Source: Blautia sp. Marseille-P3201T
GTDB lineage: Bacteria > Bacillota > Clostridia > Lachnospirales > Lachnospiraceae
Assembly: GCF_900120295.1 (NCBI RefSeq)
Contig: NZ_LT635469.1
Coordinates: forward strand, 496,001 to 560,000
Length of the DNA: 64,000 bases
Direction of reading: 5' to 3'
Of this stretch, positions 34,945-44,290 are shown in pieces (the first letter of the stretch is position 1; the number at the start of each line of letters is the position of its first letter). The position numbers and the translations under genes are program-made. The notes below the pieces were generated by a model that was not told the DNA's origin, made no database searches, and worked only from the letters and a program-made list of their open reading frames with translations.

Positions 34945-35814
34945 TTAGAATTTCTCTCCTGAGAGTAATTCGTAAGCTTCTACATATTTTTCAACTGTTT
35001 TGTTGATTACTTCTTCTGGAAGGAGGAAGTCGCTTTCTGGATTTGCTTTCAGCCAGTCACGAACGTACTGTTTGTCAAAGGATGGCTGTCCCTGTCCTGG
35101 TTTGTAGCCTTCTAATGGCCAAAATCTGGAGCTGTCCGGTGTAAGCATTTCATCGCCGAGGACTACATCTCCGTTTTCATCTAACCCAAATTCAAATTTT
35201 GTATCTGCAATGATAATATTTTTTGTAAGTGCATATTCAGCACATTTTTTATACAATGCAATTGTGTAATCACGAATTTTTTCTGCATATTCCTGTCCGC
35301 GTCCAGGATATAATTTTTCTAAAGTTTCAACAGTCTCTTCAAAGGAAACATGTTCATCGTGGTCACCGATTTCTGCTTTTGTAGTTGGTGTGTAAATTGG
35401 TTCAGGCAGTTTATCAGACTCCTGTAATCCTTCCGGAAGCTTAATGCCGCATACAGTACCGTTTTTCTGGTAGCTTTCCCAACCGCTTCCTGTAATATAT
35501 CCACGCACGATGCACTCAACAGGGAGCATTTCCAGTTTCTGGCAAAGCATGGTATGTCCTTCGAATTCCGGCTGCTGGAAGAATTCCGGCATATCCTTTA
35601 CATCTGTAGAAATCATGTGGTTTGGAACAATATCCTTTGTAAAATCAAACCAGAATTTTGACATTTTTGTAAGGACAACACCTTTATTTGTAACTGTGTT
35701 TTTAAGAATGTAGTCAAATGCGGAAATTCTGTCTGTTGCATAAATAACTAATTCTTCTCCAATGTCATAAACCTGACGTACTTTTCCTTCTTTAAATGGT
35801 TTGTACTCCTGCAT
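34945..35814 (-). CDS. purC: Phosphoribosylaminoimidazole-succinocarboxamide synthase
   Basis: SAICAR synthetase, the purine-pathway step joining CAIR and aspartate with ATP. The 289-residue length is that of the longer, eukaryote-like class. Parts seen are KEGKVRQVYDIGEELVIYATDRISAFD shown here only by its start KEGKVRQVYD (about residues 6-15), LPVECIVRGYITGSGW (about 95-110), and IIADTKFEFGLDENG (about 198-212). LGDEMLTPDSSRFW carries a conserved DE pair. ATG 35814 has AAAGGTG upstream. It stands as a single-gene unit with a terminator; the matching pathway gene purB is 7 kb away. Confidence 0.96.
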   Translation of the reverse strand: MQEYKPFKEGKVRQVYDIGEELVIYATDRISAFDYILKNTVTNKGVVLTKMSKFWFDFTKDIVPNHMISTDVKDMPEFFQQPEFEGHTMLCQKLEMLPVECIVRGYITGSGWESYQKNGTVCGIKLPEGLQESDKLPEPIYTPTTKAEIGDHDEHVSFEETVETLEKLYPGRGQEYAEKIRDYTIALYKKCAEYALTKNIIIADTKFEFGLDENGDVVLGDEMLTPDSSRFWPLEGYKPGQGQPSFDKQYVRDWLKANPESDFLLPEEVINKTVEKYVEAYELLSGEKF

Positions 35815-35917
35815 GTGTTTTCACCTTTCCTCTTATATAATTATAGTTTGAACCGCTTTTATTGTAACAAATTTTTGAAAAAAAGAAATAGTATTTCCAA
35901 AAAAAGTATAAAATCTT

Positions 35918-37021
35918 TTAAACTTCTCCCAGAATTTCAGAAAGAGCCTGTAAAAGTTCATTATTTTTTTCAGGACTCATCATGCAGAAACGGATGAAGG
36001 AACTGTCCAGAAATGGAAAAGTGGAGCAGTCACGTATCATAAGTCCTCTGCGGATGCAATAGTCAAAGACCTGTTCGGAGGTGACGTCTTCCTTTAAAAT
36101 TTTCACAAGAAGGAAGTTGGAACAGGAAGGATATACCTTTACACTTTTCCAGGAGGATAAGATTTGGAAAAGCCGTTCCCTCTCTCCGGAAATTAAAGCT
36201 CTTGTTTTGTCAATATATTCTTTATCAGAGAACATAATACAGCCTGCAATTTCTGCCAGACTGTTAATTGTCCAAGGGTTTTTCTTTGTATTAATATATT
36301 TTAAAAGGTCTGGATTGCCTGTTACCGCATATCCCAGACGCAGACCGGGAGCTGCAAAAAACTTGGAAATACCACGCAGAACAATGAGATTATTGTAGTT
36401 ATTGGTAAGAGGAATAGAAGAAATTTTACTGTCTAAAGGAGCAAATTCTTCATAAGTTTCATCTACCATAACACAGGTTCCATACTGCATACAGGTATCT
36501 AAAATTTTGCGCATATCCTTTCTGGTAATTGCTGTAGATGTAGGATTATTAGGATTACAAAGTACCAGTAAATCAATGCTGTCATTTAAGTGTGAGCAAA
36601 AATCAGAGATATTGATTTGAAAATTATCTTCTTCCAAAAGTGGATAGTAAAGAGTCTGACCGCCCTTTAATGCGATTTCACGCTCATATTCCGAATAGGT
36701 AGGTCCTAAAATTAAGGCTTTTTTTGGATTGGTTGTCTGGATAAACAGAGAAATCAGTTCTGTGGAACCGTTTCCCACAATGATATTTTCAAACTGAGCG
36801 CCCGTATAGTCGCAGATGCTTTTGCGGAGTTTTGTATAATCTCTGTCAGGGTAATTTGTAATGGCATCAATGTGAGTTGAGAGCGTATCTCTTAGCAGAG
36901 GAGAGATGCCAAGGGGATTTACATTGGCAGAAAAGCTGGTAATATCCTCTTTTTTTATGTGATAAATTTCTTCTATTTTTTCCAAATCGCTTCCGTGAAA
37001 GTGGTCTTTATGTTTCAGCAT
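35918..37021 (-). CDS. PLP-dependent aminotransferase, HisC/CobD-like
   Basis: Class I/II (fold type I) aminotransferase of 367 residues. The start HGSDLEKIEEIY and SFSANVNPLGISPLL resemble threonine-phosphate decarboxylase CobD and histidinol-phosphate aminotransferase. NPNNPTSTAITR (about residues 156-167), VDETYEEF (about 187-194) and the PLP lysine in LRGISKFFAAPGLRLGYA (about 217-234) are all in place. Neither cobalamin nor histidine genes are nearby, so the substrate is undecided. ATG 37021 has AGGGAGG on the minus strand. It is divergent from the DUF5717 operon. Confidence 0.85.
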   Translation of the reverse strand: MLKHKDHFHGSDLEKIEEIYHIKKEDITSFSANVNPLGISPLLRDTLSTHIDAITNYPDRDYTKLRKSICDYTGAQFENIIVGNGSTELISLFIQTTNPKKALILGPTYSEYEREIALKGGQTLYYPLLEEDNFQINISDFCSHLNDSIDLLVLCNPNNPTSTAITRKDMRKILDTCMQYGTCVMVDETYEEFAPLDSKISSIPLTNNYNNLIVLRGISKFFAAPGLRLGYAVTGNPDLLKYINTKKNPWTINSLAEIAGCIMFSDKEYIDKTRALISGERERLFQILSSWKSVKVYPSCSNFLLVKILKEDVTSEQVFDYCIRRGLMIRDCSTFPFLDSSFIRFCMMSPEKNNELLQALSEILGEV

Positions 37022-37048
37022 GAAATAGCCTCCCTTTTTGTATTAAAG

Positions 37049-37077
37049 TTGCACAGCAATTCATTGTAGTGTATAAT
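37049..37077 (+). promoter_or_regulatory. Putative promoter of the DUF5717-DUF5716 operon
   Basis: TTGCAC (37049-37054), 17-bp spacer, TATAAT (37072-37077), 60 bp upstream of the TTG start codon. Confidence 0.65.
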
Positions 37078-37137
37078 TCATAGTAGCAGAATATTGTTAA
37101 TTGTTCAATAAAAAGAAGACGGAGTAAAGGTGATATT

Positions 37138-40100
37138 TTGAAAACACGAATGGACCAACTGATAAATGGAAGATTTGAATACGATGTACCGGAGCTTACT
37201 TTATCAACAGAAAAAATTGTATTAAAAACAATGCCGGAAGAAAAGCTCAGGGGTGAATTAGAATTTGCAGCAGAAGATAAACGAAAAATAAAAGGAATGG
37301 CATACTCTACACACAGACGGTTCCTTTTAGGTAAGGAAAAATTTGCAGGAGAAAAAATCATTCTGCCATATGGAATAGATGCTAAAGGACTGAAAAGTGC
37401 AGACAAAATAGAAGGAGAGATTGTTTTAAGCACCAGTATAGGAGAATACAGGGTGCCTTTTTCTATTGAAGTAAGGAAAACACAGGTGCGGACTTCTCAG
37501 GGAACTGTGGGAACATTGGAAGAATTTGTTGCCCTTGCAAAGGAGGATTTCCGAGAGGCATATCAGCTCTTTGTGGAAAAATCTTTTCCACAGCTTTTGA
37601 AAGGGAGAGAAGAGTTACTGCCTTATTATGAAGCAATGGTAAAAATGCCTGCTCCTTATCAGAATTTAGAAGAATTTTTAATTAAAGCAGGATTAAAAGA
37701 ACCTGTTTCCTTAAGTCTTGAAAAGGAAAAACTGGAGCTTTATGAAGTACAGAGTTCTTTAAAAGATACATTGCGTATAAGAAGGAATGGCTGGGGATTT
37801 TTAAGAGCGGAGATTACAGTTTCAGGAGATTTCCTGGAAGTAGAAAAACAGGTTATACATGACGGGCACTTTATCGGAAGTGTATATGATTTAGAATATA
37901 TTATTCGAAAAGAATATTTGGGCAAAGGGAAAAACTTTGGCAGAATTTCCATTAAAACCGTGTATGAAACCATTACTTATGAGATTATGGTTTCAAAAAG
38001 CAATCGAATACAGGTGGATGTAACTGCTTATGAGAAGAAAAAGAAGCTGGAAGCAGCGAAATCTCTTTTAGAACTTCAACTGGGAAAAGTGACTGTTTCA
38101 GAATGGTGTGATAATACAAAGGCGCTTTTAGATGAATTAAAAGAAAATGGTTATTATTCTACAGAATGTCAGCTTTTTGAAGCTTATATGTGGGTTTTAA
38201 AAGGACAGGAAGATGAGGCAAGACGACTTTTAGACTCTTTGGAAAACAATCAGAGAGTGAAGAAAGAAGAAATTTTAGAAGGGGCATTTCTGTATCTTGA
38301 TGAAATATCTCACAGAAGTACACAGTTAAAAGAAAAGACAGCTGTGCGTTTACAGCAGTTATATCAAAGACGTGTGGACAGCTGCCTGCTTCTATATATG
38401 ATTTTTGAAATGGATGAAGAGGCACTTAGAACGCAATCCAGAAAGATGTTCTTCTTAGAGGAACAGTATCGAACCGGCTGTAGAAGTCCATTTTTATATT
38501 TAATGGCATGTAAGTTAGGCGCGGAAGATGGTTCTGTTTTCCGAAAAATGAACCATTTTACTATACAGGTATACCGCTTTGCCCGGAAATATGGAATGCT
38601 TACAGAGGAAATGGCGTTTCGTGCAGTGGATTTAGCAGGTCAGTTAAAGCGTTTTTCAAAACCAGTGTATGAAATTTTATCTTATATCTATGAAAAGTAT
38701 CCTTCTGCATTGGTAATAAAAGGAATTTGCCAGTTTGTAATGAAGGGAGAACCGAGAAAACAGGAATACTTTAAATGGTATGATTTGGCTGTTCGGGCGG
38801 AATTGAAAATTACAGGTTTGTATGAATATTATATTGAAACTATGAGCAGGAATTATCAGAAAGTCCTGCCAAAGGTTATCCGCCTGTATTTCGGATATAA
38901 CAATACATTAAGTGACCAGAGAAGGGCGTTTATCTATAGTAACATTATTCGAAATAAAGAAATTGATAAGGAAACTTATCAGGCTTATAAACAAAACATG
39001 GAAGTTTTTGCCTGTGACAAAATTAAGGAAGGCAGAATGAATGAAGATTTTGCAGTGGTGTATCAGGAATTTTGCGTAAATTCCGAAGATGAGAACGTAC
39101 GTGCAGCTTTGGCAAAGGTTTTATTTACTTACAGGCTTTATTGTGATGATCCTAAAATCTGTAAAGTAATTGTCCGCCATACTGCAATGAAAGAAGAGCA
39201 GGTGTATCTGTGTACAGACAGAACAGCCTATATTTCTCTCTATACACAGGATGCGGCAATTTTATTTGAGGACAGCAGCAAGCGCCGATATGCAGGTACC
39301 GTAGACTATAATCTTCATAAACTTTTAGATATTGAAGAATTGTCAGGAAAGCTGGCAAAAGATGGGCAAAGATATGCAGGAATGCTGCTGCATACCTGTG
39401 GGGAATTAAAACATGAAAATTCCATTACAGAAGAGAATATTTCCAGCTTCGAAGCTGTTTTAAAACAGGATATCTTTGAGGAAGATTATCGACAGGAAAT
39501 CCGTAAACGTCTGCTTCTCTACTATGAGTCACAAATGGACAATAGGAATTTAAGAGAGTCTTTAAAGGAGATGGATTTTAAAGCATTTGCAAAAGTAAAT
39601 AAAAGCCTTCTGGTTACGATTTTAGTGAAACAGGATATGTTTGTAGGGGCTTATGATTTAATCTGCGAATACGGATATGAAGATGTGGAGATGTCCATTC
39701 TTTTAAGAATGTGCAGCAGAATGATTTTGAATTTAGAGTTTGAATATGAGGAAGAATTGCTGTTGCTGGCAGGCTATATTGTAAAATCGGGTATTTATGA
39801 TGAAATTCTTTTAAAATATATGGCATCACATTTTGAAGGCCCTGTATGGGAGATGACAGAACTGTGGAAGCGTGTCAGAGGTTTTTCTCTGGACTGTTAT
39901 GCTTTGGAAGAAAGAATTCTTCGGTACAGCATGTTCACCAGAATTTATTCTGAGCAGGGGCTGGAGGTTCTGAAAGATTATATACAGCAGGGAGGAAATG
40001 AGCATGTTATTTTGGCTTACCTGACTTTTGAGTCTTACGGCTATTTTGTAGGAGGAAAAGAAACAGGGGAAATCCTCTTTGATGGGTTGGAAAGTCTTAT

Positions 40101-40677
40101 GGATAAGGAGTGGGAATGTGATATTATCTGTAGACTGGCTCTTTTAAAACATGATACAGAGCAGAAGAAATGGGATAGTAAGAAGCGGCAGAGAGCACAG
40201 AAAATTTTGGAAGAGTGTAGAAGAGAGCGTCTGAAATTTGAATTTTTCCAAGAGATGCCAAGAGAGCTTTTGCAGGCATGCCAGATGGAAGATAAGATGT
40301 TTGTAGAGTGCAAGGCGGGACCGGGAGCAAAGGTCACGCTTTACTATCAGGTAGAGAGAGAAAATGTGATTTCTGAAGAAAAAACAGAGCCGCTGAAGGA
40401 ACGATATCAGGGGATTTATAATAAAGAATTTATCCTGTTTTACGGAGAAAAGCTTTTATATCGTTTTGTAATAGAAAGAAACGGACAGACATGGGAAATC
40501 CCACAGCAGATTTTACAGGTAGAAGATGCGGAAATTTACGGACACAGTAAATATCAGCTGTTAAATCGAATGCTGAAGCTTTTGGAAGAAGGAAAGAAAG
40601 ATGAACTTTCTGCTATGGAGCAAGCTTATTTGCAACAGGAAAGACAGGTGGCACAATTATTTGAATTGCTGGATTAA
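37138..40677 (+). CDS. DUF5717-family large protein, function unknown
   Basis: A 1179-residue protein I recognise only as DUF5717, a family seen in Lachnospiraceae. It has no signal peptide or membrane segment and is likely cytosolic. The N-terminal 110 residues are beta-rich (LSTEKIVLKTMPEEKLRGELEF). A second beta domain follows near 190-300 (TLRIRRNGWGFLRAEITVSG). From about 300 to 960 it is almost all helix with a solenoid-like rhythm, possibly TPR-type. A final beta-rich part (about 1060-1130: GPGAKVTLYYQVER) ends before a helical tail. The TTG start at 37138 follows AAGGTGAT; ATG 37150 is the alternative. The next gene starts 12 bp downstream. Confidence 0.8.
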   Translation: MKTRMDQLINGRFEYDVPELTLSTEKIVLKTMPEEKLRGELEFAAEDKRKIKGMAYSTHRRFLLGKEKFAGEKIILPYGIDAKGLKSADKIEGEIVLSTSIGEYRVPFSIEVRKTQVRTSQGTVGTLEEFVALAKEDFREAYQLFVEKSFPQLLKGREELLPYYEAMVKMPAPYQNLEEFLIKAGLKEPVSLSLEKEKLELYEVQSSLKDTLRIRRNGWGFLRAEITVSGDFLEVEKQVIHDGHFIGSVYDLEYIIRKEYLGKGKNFGRISIKTVYETITYEIMVSKSNRIQVDVTAYEKKKKLEAAKSLLELQLGKVTVSEWCDNTKALLDELKENGYYSTECQLFEAYMWVLKGQEDEARRLLDSLENNQRVKKEEILEGAFLYLDEISHRSTQLKEKTAVRLQQLYQRRVDSCLLLYMIFEMDEEALRTQSRKMFFLEEQYRTGCRSPFLYLMACKLGAEDGSVFRKMNHFTIQVYRFARKYGMLTEEMAFRAVDLAGQLKRFSKPVYEILSYIYEKYPSALVIKGICQFVMKGEPRKQEYFKWYDLAVRAELKITGLYEYYIETMSRNYQKVLPKVIRLYFGYNNTLSDQRRAFIYSNIIRNKEIDKETYQAYKQNMEVFACDKIKEGRMNEDFAVVYQEFCVNSEDENVRAALAKVLFTYRLYCDDPKICKVIVRHTAMKEEQVYLCTDRTAYISLYTQDAAILFEDSSKRRYAGTVDYNLHKLLDIEELSGKLAKDGQRYAGMLLHTCGELKHENSITEENISSFEAVLKQDIFEEDYRQEIRKRLLLYYESQMDNRNLRESLKEMDFKAFAKVNKSLLVTILVKQDMFVGAYDLICEYGYEDVEMSILLRMCSRMILNLEFEYEEELLLLAGYIVKSGIYDEILLKYMASHFEGPVWEMTELWKRVRGFSLDCYALEERILRYSMFTRIYSEQGLEVLKDYIQQGGNEHVILAYLTFESYGYFVGGKETGEILFDGLESLMDKEWECDIICRLALLKHDTEQKKWDSKKRQRAQKILEECRRERLKFEFFQEMPRELLQACQMEDKMFVECKAGPGAKVTLYYQVERENVISEEKTEPLKERYQGIYNKEFILFYGEKLLYRFVIERNGQTWEIPQQILQVEDAEIYGHSKYQLLNRMLKLLEEGKKDELSAMEQAYLQQERQVAQLFELLD

Positions 40678-40689
40678 GGGGTGAAAGAA

Positions 40690-41937
40690 ATGAACGAAAC
40701 GAGAAACATTATAGTAGGGCTGGAAATCGGAAAGCTTCAATCACAGCTTTGTTATTACGACAGGAAAGAGAAAGAACCCATTTCTGTTTCTGTAAAGGCA
40801 GGGAGTAATCAGTATCTTTTTCCCACCTTGTTATCCGTAAATCCGGAAAAGGAAGTCTGGCATTATGGGCTGGAAGCGGAATATTTTTCAGCCAATGAAG
40901 GGGAAATTGCAGTAAACGGGCTTTTAGGTATATGGGGAGAAGGAAGTAGTGTTCATATCGGAGAAAAAGATTATGAGCCTGCTAAACTTATGGAAGCTTA
41001 TTTAAAAGGTGCGTTGTCTCTTTTAGGAGTGGGAGAACCTGTAAGGCAGATAAAAGGATTGATGATCACTGTGCCCAAGCTTTCAGCTTCCATGGTTAAA
41101 GTTATTTATGAGGCGGTTGAGATTATGGGATTTTCCAGAAACCAGATCTTTTTGCAGGATTATGACGAGAGCTTTTATTATTATGTAATGAACCACAGGA
41201 AGGATAATTGTACAAGAAAAATCGGGTGGTTTTTGTTTGAAGGTAATCAGGTGTCTTTTGCAAGGCTGGTTATGGACAATCAAAAAAGACCGGCAATGGC
41301 ATGTATTGAGCATGGAATTACAGCAGAGTTATCCACAGATCCGGTGAAGAGGGACGAGGATTTCTATCGTTTAATTGACCGCTCCTGTGGAAAAGATCCT
41401 TATTCCAGTATTTATATAGTGGGAGAAGGGTTTGAACAGGATTGGGCGGTACGTTCTATTCCATTCTTATGCAGAAATCAGAGACATGTTTTTTATGGCA
41501 ATAATCTTTATGTAAAAGGCGCCTGTTATGGAGCCAGAGAAAAATGTGATGAGGGAAATTTAAAAGGATATTTGTACCTGAGTCCTTCTTTGGTACGGAA
41601 TAATGTGGCAATGGAAATGCTGGTGAATGGTTCTCCAAAGACTTACTCCCTTGTGGAAGCAGGTAAGAACTGGTATGAAATTCATACAGAGCTGGAATTG
41701 ATTTTAGATGAAAAAGAGGATTTGGAATTTGTGGTAACACCTATGGAGGGAGGAAGTAAGACAAGATTTAGTATGAAGCTTCCGGGACTTCCGAAAAGAC
41801 CGAATAAAACTACGCGATTGAAGATTTGTATATCATACGAAAATAGTGAAACCTGTGTAATTGTTGTGGAAGATATGGGATTTGGAGAGATGTTTCCTTC
41901 TAATGGAAATGTATGGACAGAGAAAGTGTCATGGTAA
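40690..41937 (+). CDS. DUF5716-family protein, possible Hsp70/actin-fold (ASKHA)
   Basis: A 415-residue cytosolic protein assigned to DUF5716. The N-terminus NIIVGLEIGKLQSQLCYYD looks like the phosphate-1 loop of Hsp70/actin folds, with Glu where Asp is usual. KGLMITVPKLSASMVKVIYEAVEIMGF (about residues 120-146) mirrors the Hsp70 stretch AVITVPAYF...AGL, and SIYIVGEGFEQDW (about 236-248) is placed like the adenosine motif. The Hsp70 substrate-binding domain is missing; a beta-rich C-terminus replaces it. ATG 40690 follows AAGGGGTGA with 6-nt spacing. It is sandwiched between DUF5717 and a TPR protein, and the three probably work together. The fold assignment is inference. Confidence 0.7.
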   Translation: MNETRNIIVGLEIGKLQSQLCYYDRKEKEPISVSVKAGSNQYLFPTLLSVNPEKEVWHYGLEAEYFSANEGEIAVNGLLGIWGEGSSVHIGEKDYEPAKLMEAYLKGALSLLGVGEPVRQIKGLMITVPKLSASMVKVIYEAVEIMGFSRNQIFLQDYDESFYYYVMNHRKDNCTRKIGWFLFEGNQVSFARLVMDNQKRPAMACIEHGITAELSTDPVKRDEDFYRLIDRSCGKDPYSSIYIVGEGFEQDWAVRSIPFLCRNQRHVFYGNNLYVKGACYGAREKCDEGNLKGYLYLSPSLVRNNVAMEMLVNGSPKTYSLVEAGKNWYEIHTELELILDEKEDLEFVVTPMEGGSKTRFSMKLPGLPKRPNKTTRLKICISYENSETCVIVVEDMGFGEMFPSNGNVWTEKVSW

Positions 41938-41949
41938 AGGAGGACAGGA

Positions 41950-42726
41950 ATGAGCGGATATATTTTATGTCAGTTAAAGAGAGCAGAAATTCCCTATTAT
42001 ATCGAGAATATCAGCACGAACATTTATAGTATTGAGGAACTGTGCTATTATTTTTACCATAATATTTATCTTCTGGATGAAAGTATTTTAAATGAGCATC
42101 TCTGTGACTGGATCCGAAAGGAATTTGGTCTGGAGAAACTATATCGCCGTCTTTATAAAGTGTTGGAAGAAGATATGGGAACAGGAGAATTTATTCTCGC
42201 CGTGTTTAAAGAAATCAATTATCTGACACATCAGGAATTTAAGGAGTTAAATGAACAGATTTCTCTGTTGGAGCAGCAGCCAAAAGTTCTTCGAGAGAAG
42301 AAAAAGGGGGATTATCTGGTAGAAAACAAAATGTATGTAAATGCTGTGAAGATTTATGAAAATGCTCTTTTGAAGGAAGACAAGGAAGGTCTGGGAGAAC
42401 AGTTTCGTGGTGGCATTTATCACAATATGGGATGTGCTTATCTGCATTTATTTCAATTTGAAGAAGCAGCGGAGTGCTTTTTGAAAGCATATCAGTTTTT
42501 GCATACAAAACAGGTACTCTCGCATTATCTTATGGCGTGCTGCATGGGAAATCAGGAGGAGTTTCCGGGAGTATGCAACCGTATGGGAGTTTCTCCTCAA
42601 ATGCAGGAGGAAATAAAAGAAAAACTGAAAAATGCCGGTGAAGCTGTGGAAAAACCGGAAAATCAAGAACCGGGAAAATGTTTAGAAGGATTTATCAGGG
42701 ATTATCACAGGAGCACAGGATTTTAG
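41950..42726 (+). CDS. TPR-like protein of the DUF5717-DUF5716 operon
   Basis: A 258-residue helical protein without recognised name. The N-terminal part (MSGYILCQLKRAEIPYYIE) is followed by KKKGDYLVENKMYVNAVKIYENALL (about residues 117-141) and GGIYHNMGCAYLHLFQFEEAAECFLKAY (about 153-180), which read as two tetratricopeptide repeats. The C-terminus is Glu/Lys/Pro-rich and ends in a basic RDYHRSTGF. It starts 12 bp after the DUF5716 stop, with AAAGGAGG upstream. TPRs suggest a scaffold or adaptor for its two neighbours. Confidence 0.75.
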   Translation: MSGYILCQLKRAEIPYYIENISTNIYSIEELCYYFYHNIYLLDESILNEHLCDWIRKEFGLEKLYRRLYKVLEEDMGTGEFILAVFKEINYLTHQEFKELNEQISLLEQQPKVLREKKKGDYLVENKMYVNAVKIYENALLKEDKEGLGEQFRGGIYHNMGCAYLHLFQFEEAAECFLKAYQFLHTKQVLSHYLMACCMGNQEEFPGVCNRMGVSPQMQEEIKEKLKNAGEAVEKPENQEPGKCLEGFIRDYHRSTGF

Positions 42727-42753
42727 GAAAGGCTTTATATGAGTATTTTCGGC

Positions 42754-42782
42754 TTGTGTTTTTAAAGTTAATGAGATATAAT
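42754..42782 (+). promoter_or_regulatory. Putative purB promoter
   Basis: TTGTGT (42754-42759), 17-bp spacer, TATAAT (42777-42782), 48 bp before the start codon. No PurR box or purine riboswitch was recognised. Confidence 0.6.
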
Positions 42783-42830
42783 CCAGATGTATTACACTGA
42801 GTAAGATAAGAAAGCAGAGGTAAGAAGAAT

Positions 42831-44264
42831 ATGAGTACAGACAGATATGTAAGCCCATTATCTGAGCGCTATGCAAGCAAAGAAATGCAGTATATTTTTT
42901 CTCCGGATATGAAATTCCGTACATGGAGAAAATTGTGGATTGCTTTGGCTGAAACAGAAAAGGAATTAGGTTTAAATATTACCCAGGAGCAGATTGACGA
43001 ATTAAAAGCTAACGCAGACAACATTAACTATGATGTGGCAAAGGAAAGAGAAAAACAGGTTCGTCATGATGTTATGTCCCATGTTTATGCTTATGGGGTA
43101 CAGTGCCCAAAAGCAAAGGGAATTATTCATTTAGGTGCGACAAGCTGTTACGTAGGTGACAATACAGATATTATTGTTATGACTGAGGCATTAAAACTGG
43201 TTCGTAAAAAACTGGTGAATGTTATTGCAGAACTGGCAAAATTCGCAGAGGAACATAAAGCTCTGCCAACACTTGCATTTACTCATTTTCAGCCTGCACA
43301 GCCTACAACCGTAGGAAAGAGAGCAACTCTTTGGATGCAGGAATTCTTATTAGATTTAGAAGATTTAGACTTTGTACTTAGTACAATGAAACTGTTAGGC
43401 TCTAAAGGAACAACAGGAACACAGGCAAGCTTTTTAGAATTATTTGACGGAGATCAGGAAACCATTGATAAAATTGATCCGATGATCGCGCAGAAAATGG
43501 GATTTAAGGAATGTTATCCTGTTTCCGGACAGACTTATTCTCGTAAAGTAGATACAAGAGTTTTAAATGTGCTGGCAGGAATTGCTGCAAGTGCGCATAA
43601 ATTCTCTAATGACATTCGTCTGCTTCAGCACTTAAAAGAAGTAGAAGAACCATTTGAAAAGAGCCAGATCGGTTCCTCTGCTATGGCATATAAGAGAAAC
43701 CCAATGAGAAGTGAAAGAATTGCATCCTTGTCCAGATTTGTTATGGTAGATGCTTTAAATCCTGCCATTACATCTGCAACACAATGGTTTGAAAGAACGC
43801 TGGATGACTCTGCAAACAAACGTCTTTCTGTTCCGGAAGGCTTCCTTGCCATTGATGGTATTTTAGATCTTTGCTTAAATGTGGTAGATGGCCTGGTTGT
43901 ATATCCAAAAGTTATTGAAAAACGTTTAAGAAGTGAACTTCCATTTATGGCTACAGAAAATATTATGATGGATGCTGTAAAAGCAGGGGGAGACCGTCAG
44001 GAGTTACATGAAAGAATTCGTGAGCTTTCCATGGAAGCAGGAAGAAATGTAAAAGTAGAAGGTAAAGACAATAATCTTCTGGAACTGATTGCTGCGGATC
44101 CGGCATTTAACATGACACTGGAAGATCTGCAGAAAACTATGGATCCTGCAAAATATACAGGACGTGCGGCCGTTCAGGTAGACAACTTCCTGAAAAAAGT
44201 AGTTAATCCTGTTTTGGAAGCAAATAAAGAGCTTCTGGGTATGACAGCAGAGATTAATGTGTAA
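42831..44264 (+). CDS. purB: Adenylosuccinate lyase
   Basis: Fumarase/aspartase-superfamily enzyme, 477 residues, acting twice in purine synthesis (SAICAR to AICAR; adenylosuccinate to AMP). The start MSTDRYVSPLSERYASKEMQ is typical. HDVMSHVYAYG, the THFQPAQPTTVGKRA stretch (about residues 147-161) and the signature IGSSAMAYKRNPMRSE (about 277-292), containing the flexible catalytic-serine loop, are complete. It has its own likely promoter and is 26 bp upstream of the NhaC gene. Confidence 0.97.
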   Translation: MSTDRYVSPLSERYASKEMQYIFSPDMKFRTWRKLWIALAETEKELGLNITQEQIDELKANADNINYDVAKEREKQVRHDVMSHVYAYGVQCPKAKGIIHLGATSCYVGDNTDIIVMTEALKLVRKKLVNVIAELAKFAEEHKALPTLAFTHFQPAQPTTVGKRATLWMQEFLLDLEDLDFVLSTMKLLGSKGTTGTQASFLELFDGDQETIDKIDPMIAQKMGFKECYPVSGQTYSRKVDTRVLNVLAGIAASAHKFSNDIRLLQHLKEVEEPFEKSQIGSSAMAYKRNPMRSERIASLSRFVMVDALNPAITSATQWFERTLDDSANKRLSVPEGFLAIDGILDLCLNVVDGLVVYPKVIEKRLRSELPFMATENIMMDAVKAGGDRQELHERIRELSMEAGRNVKVEGKDNNLLELIAADPAFNMTLEDLQKTMDPAKYTGRAAVQVDNFLKKVVNPVLEANKELLGMTAEINV

Positions 44265-44290
44265 AAACAACAGAAATGAGAGGACATGAT

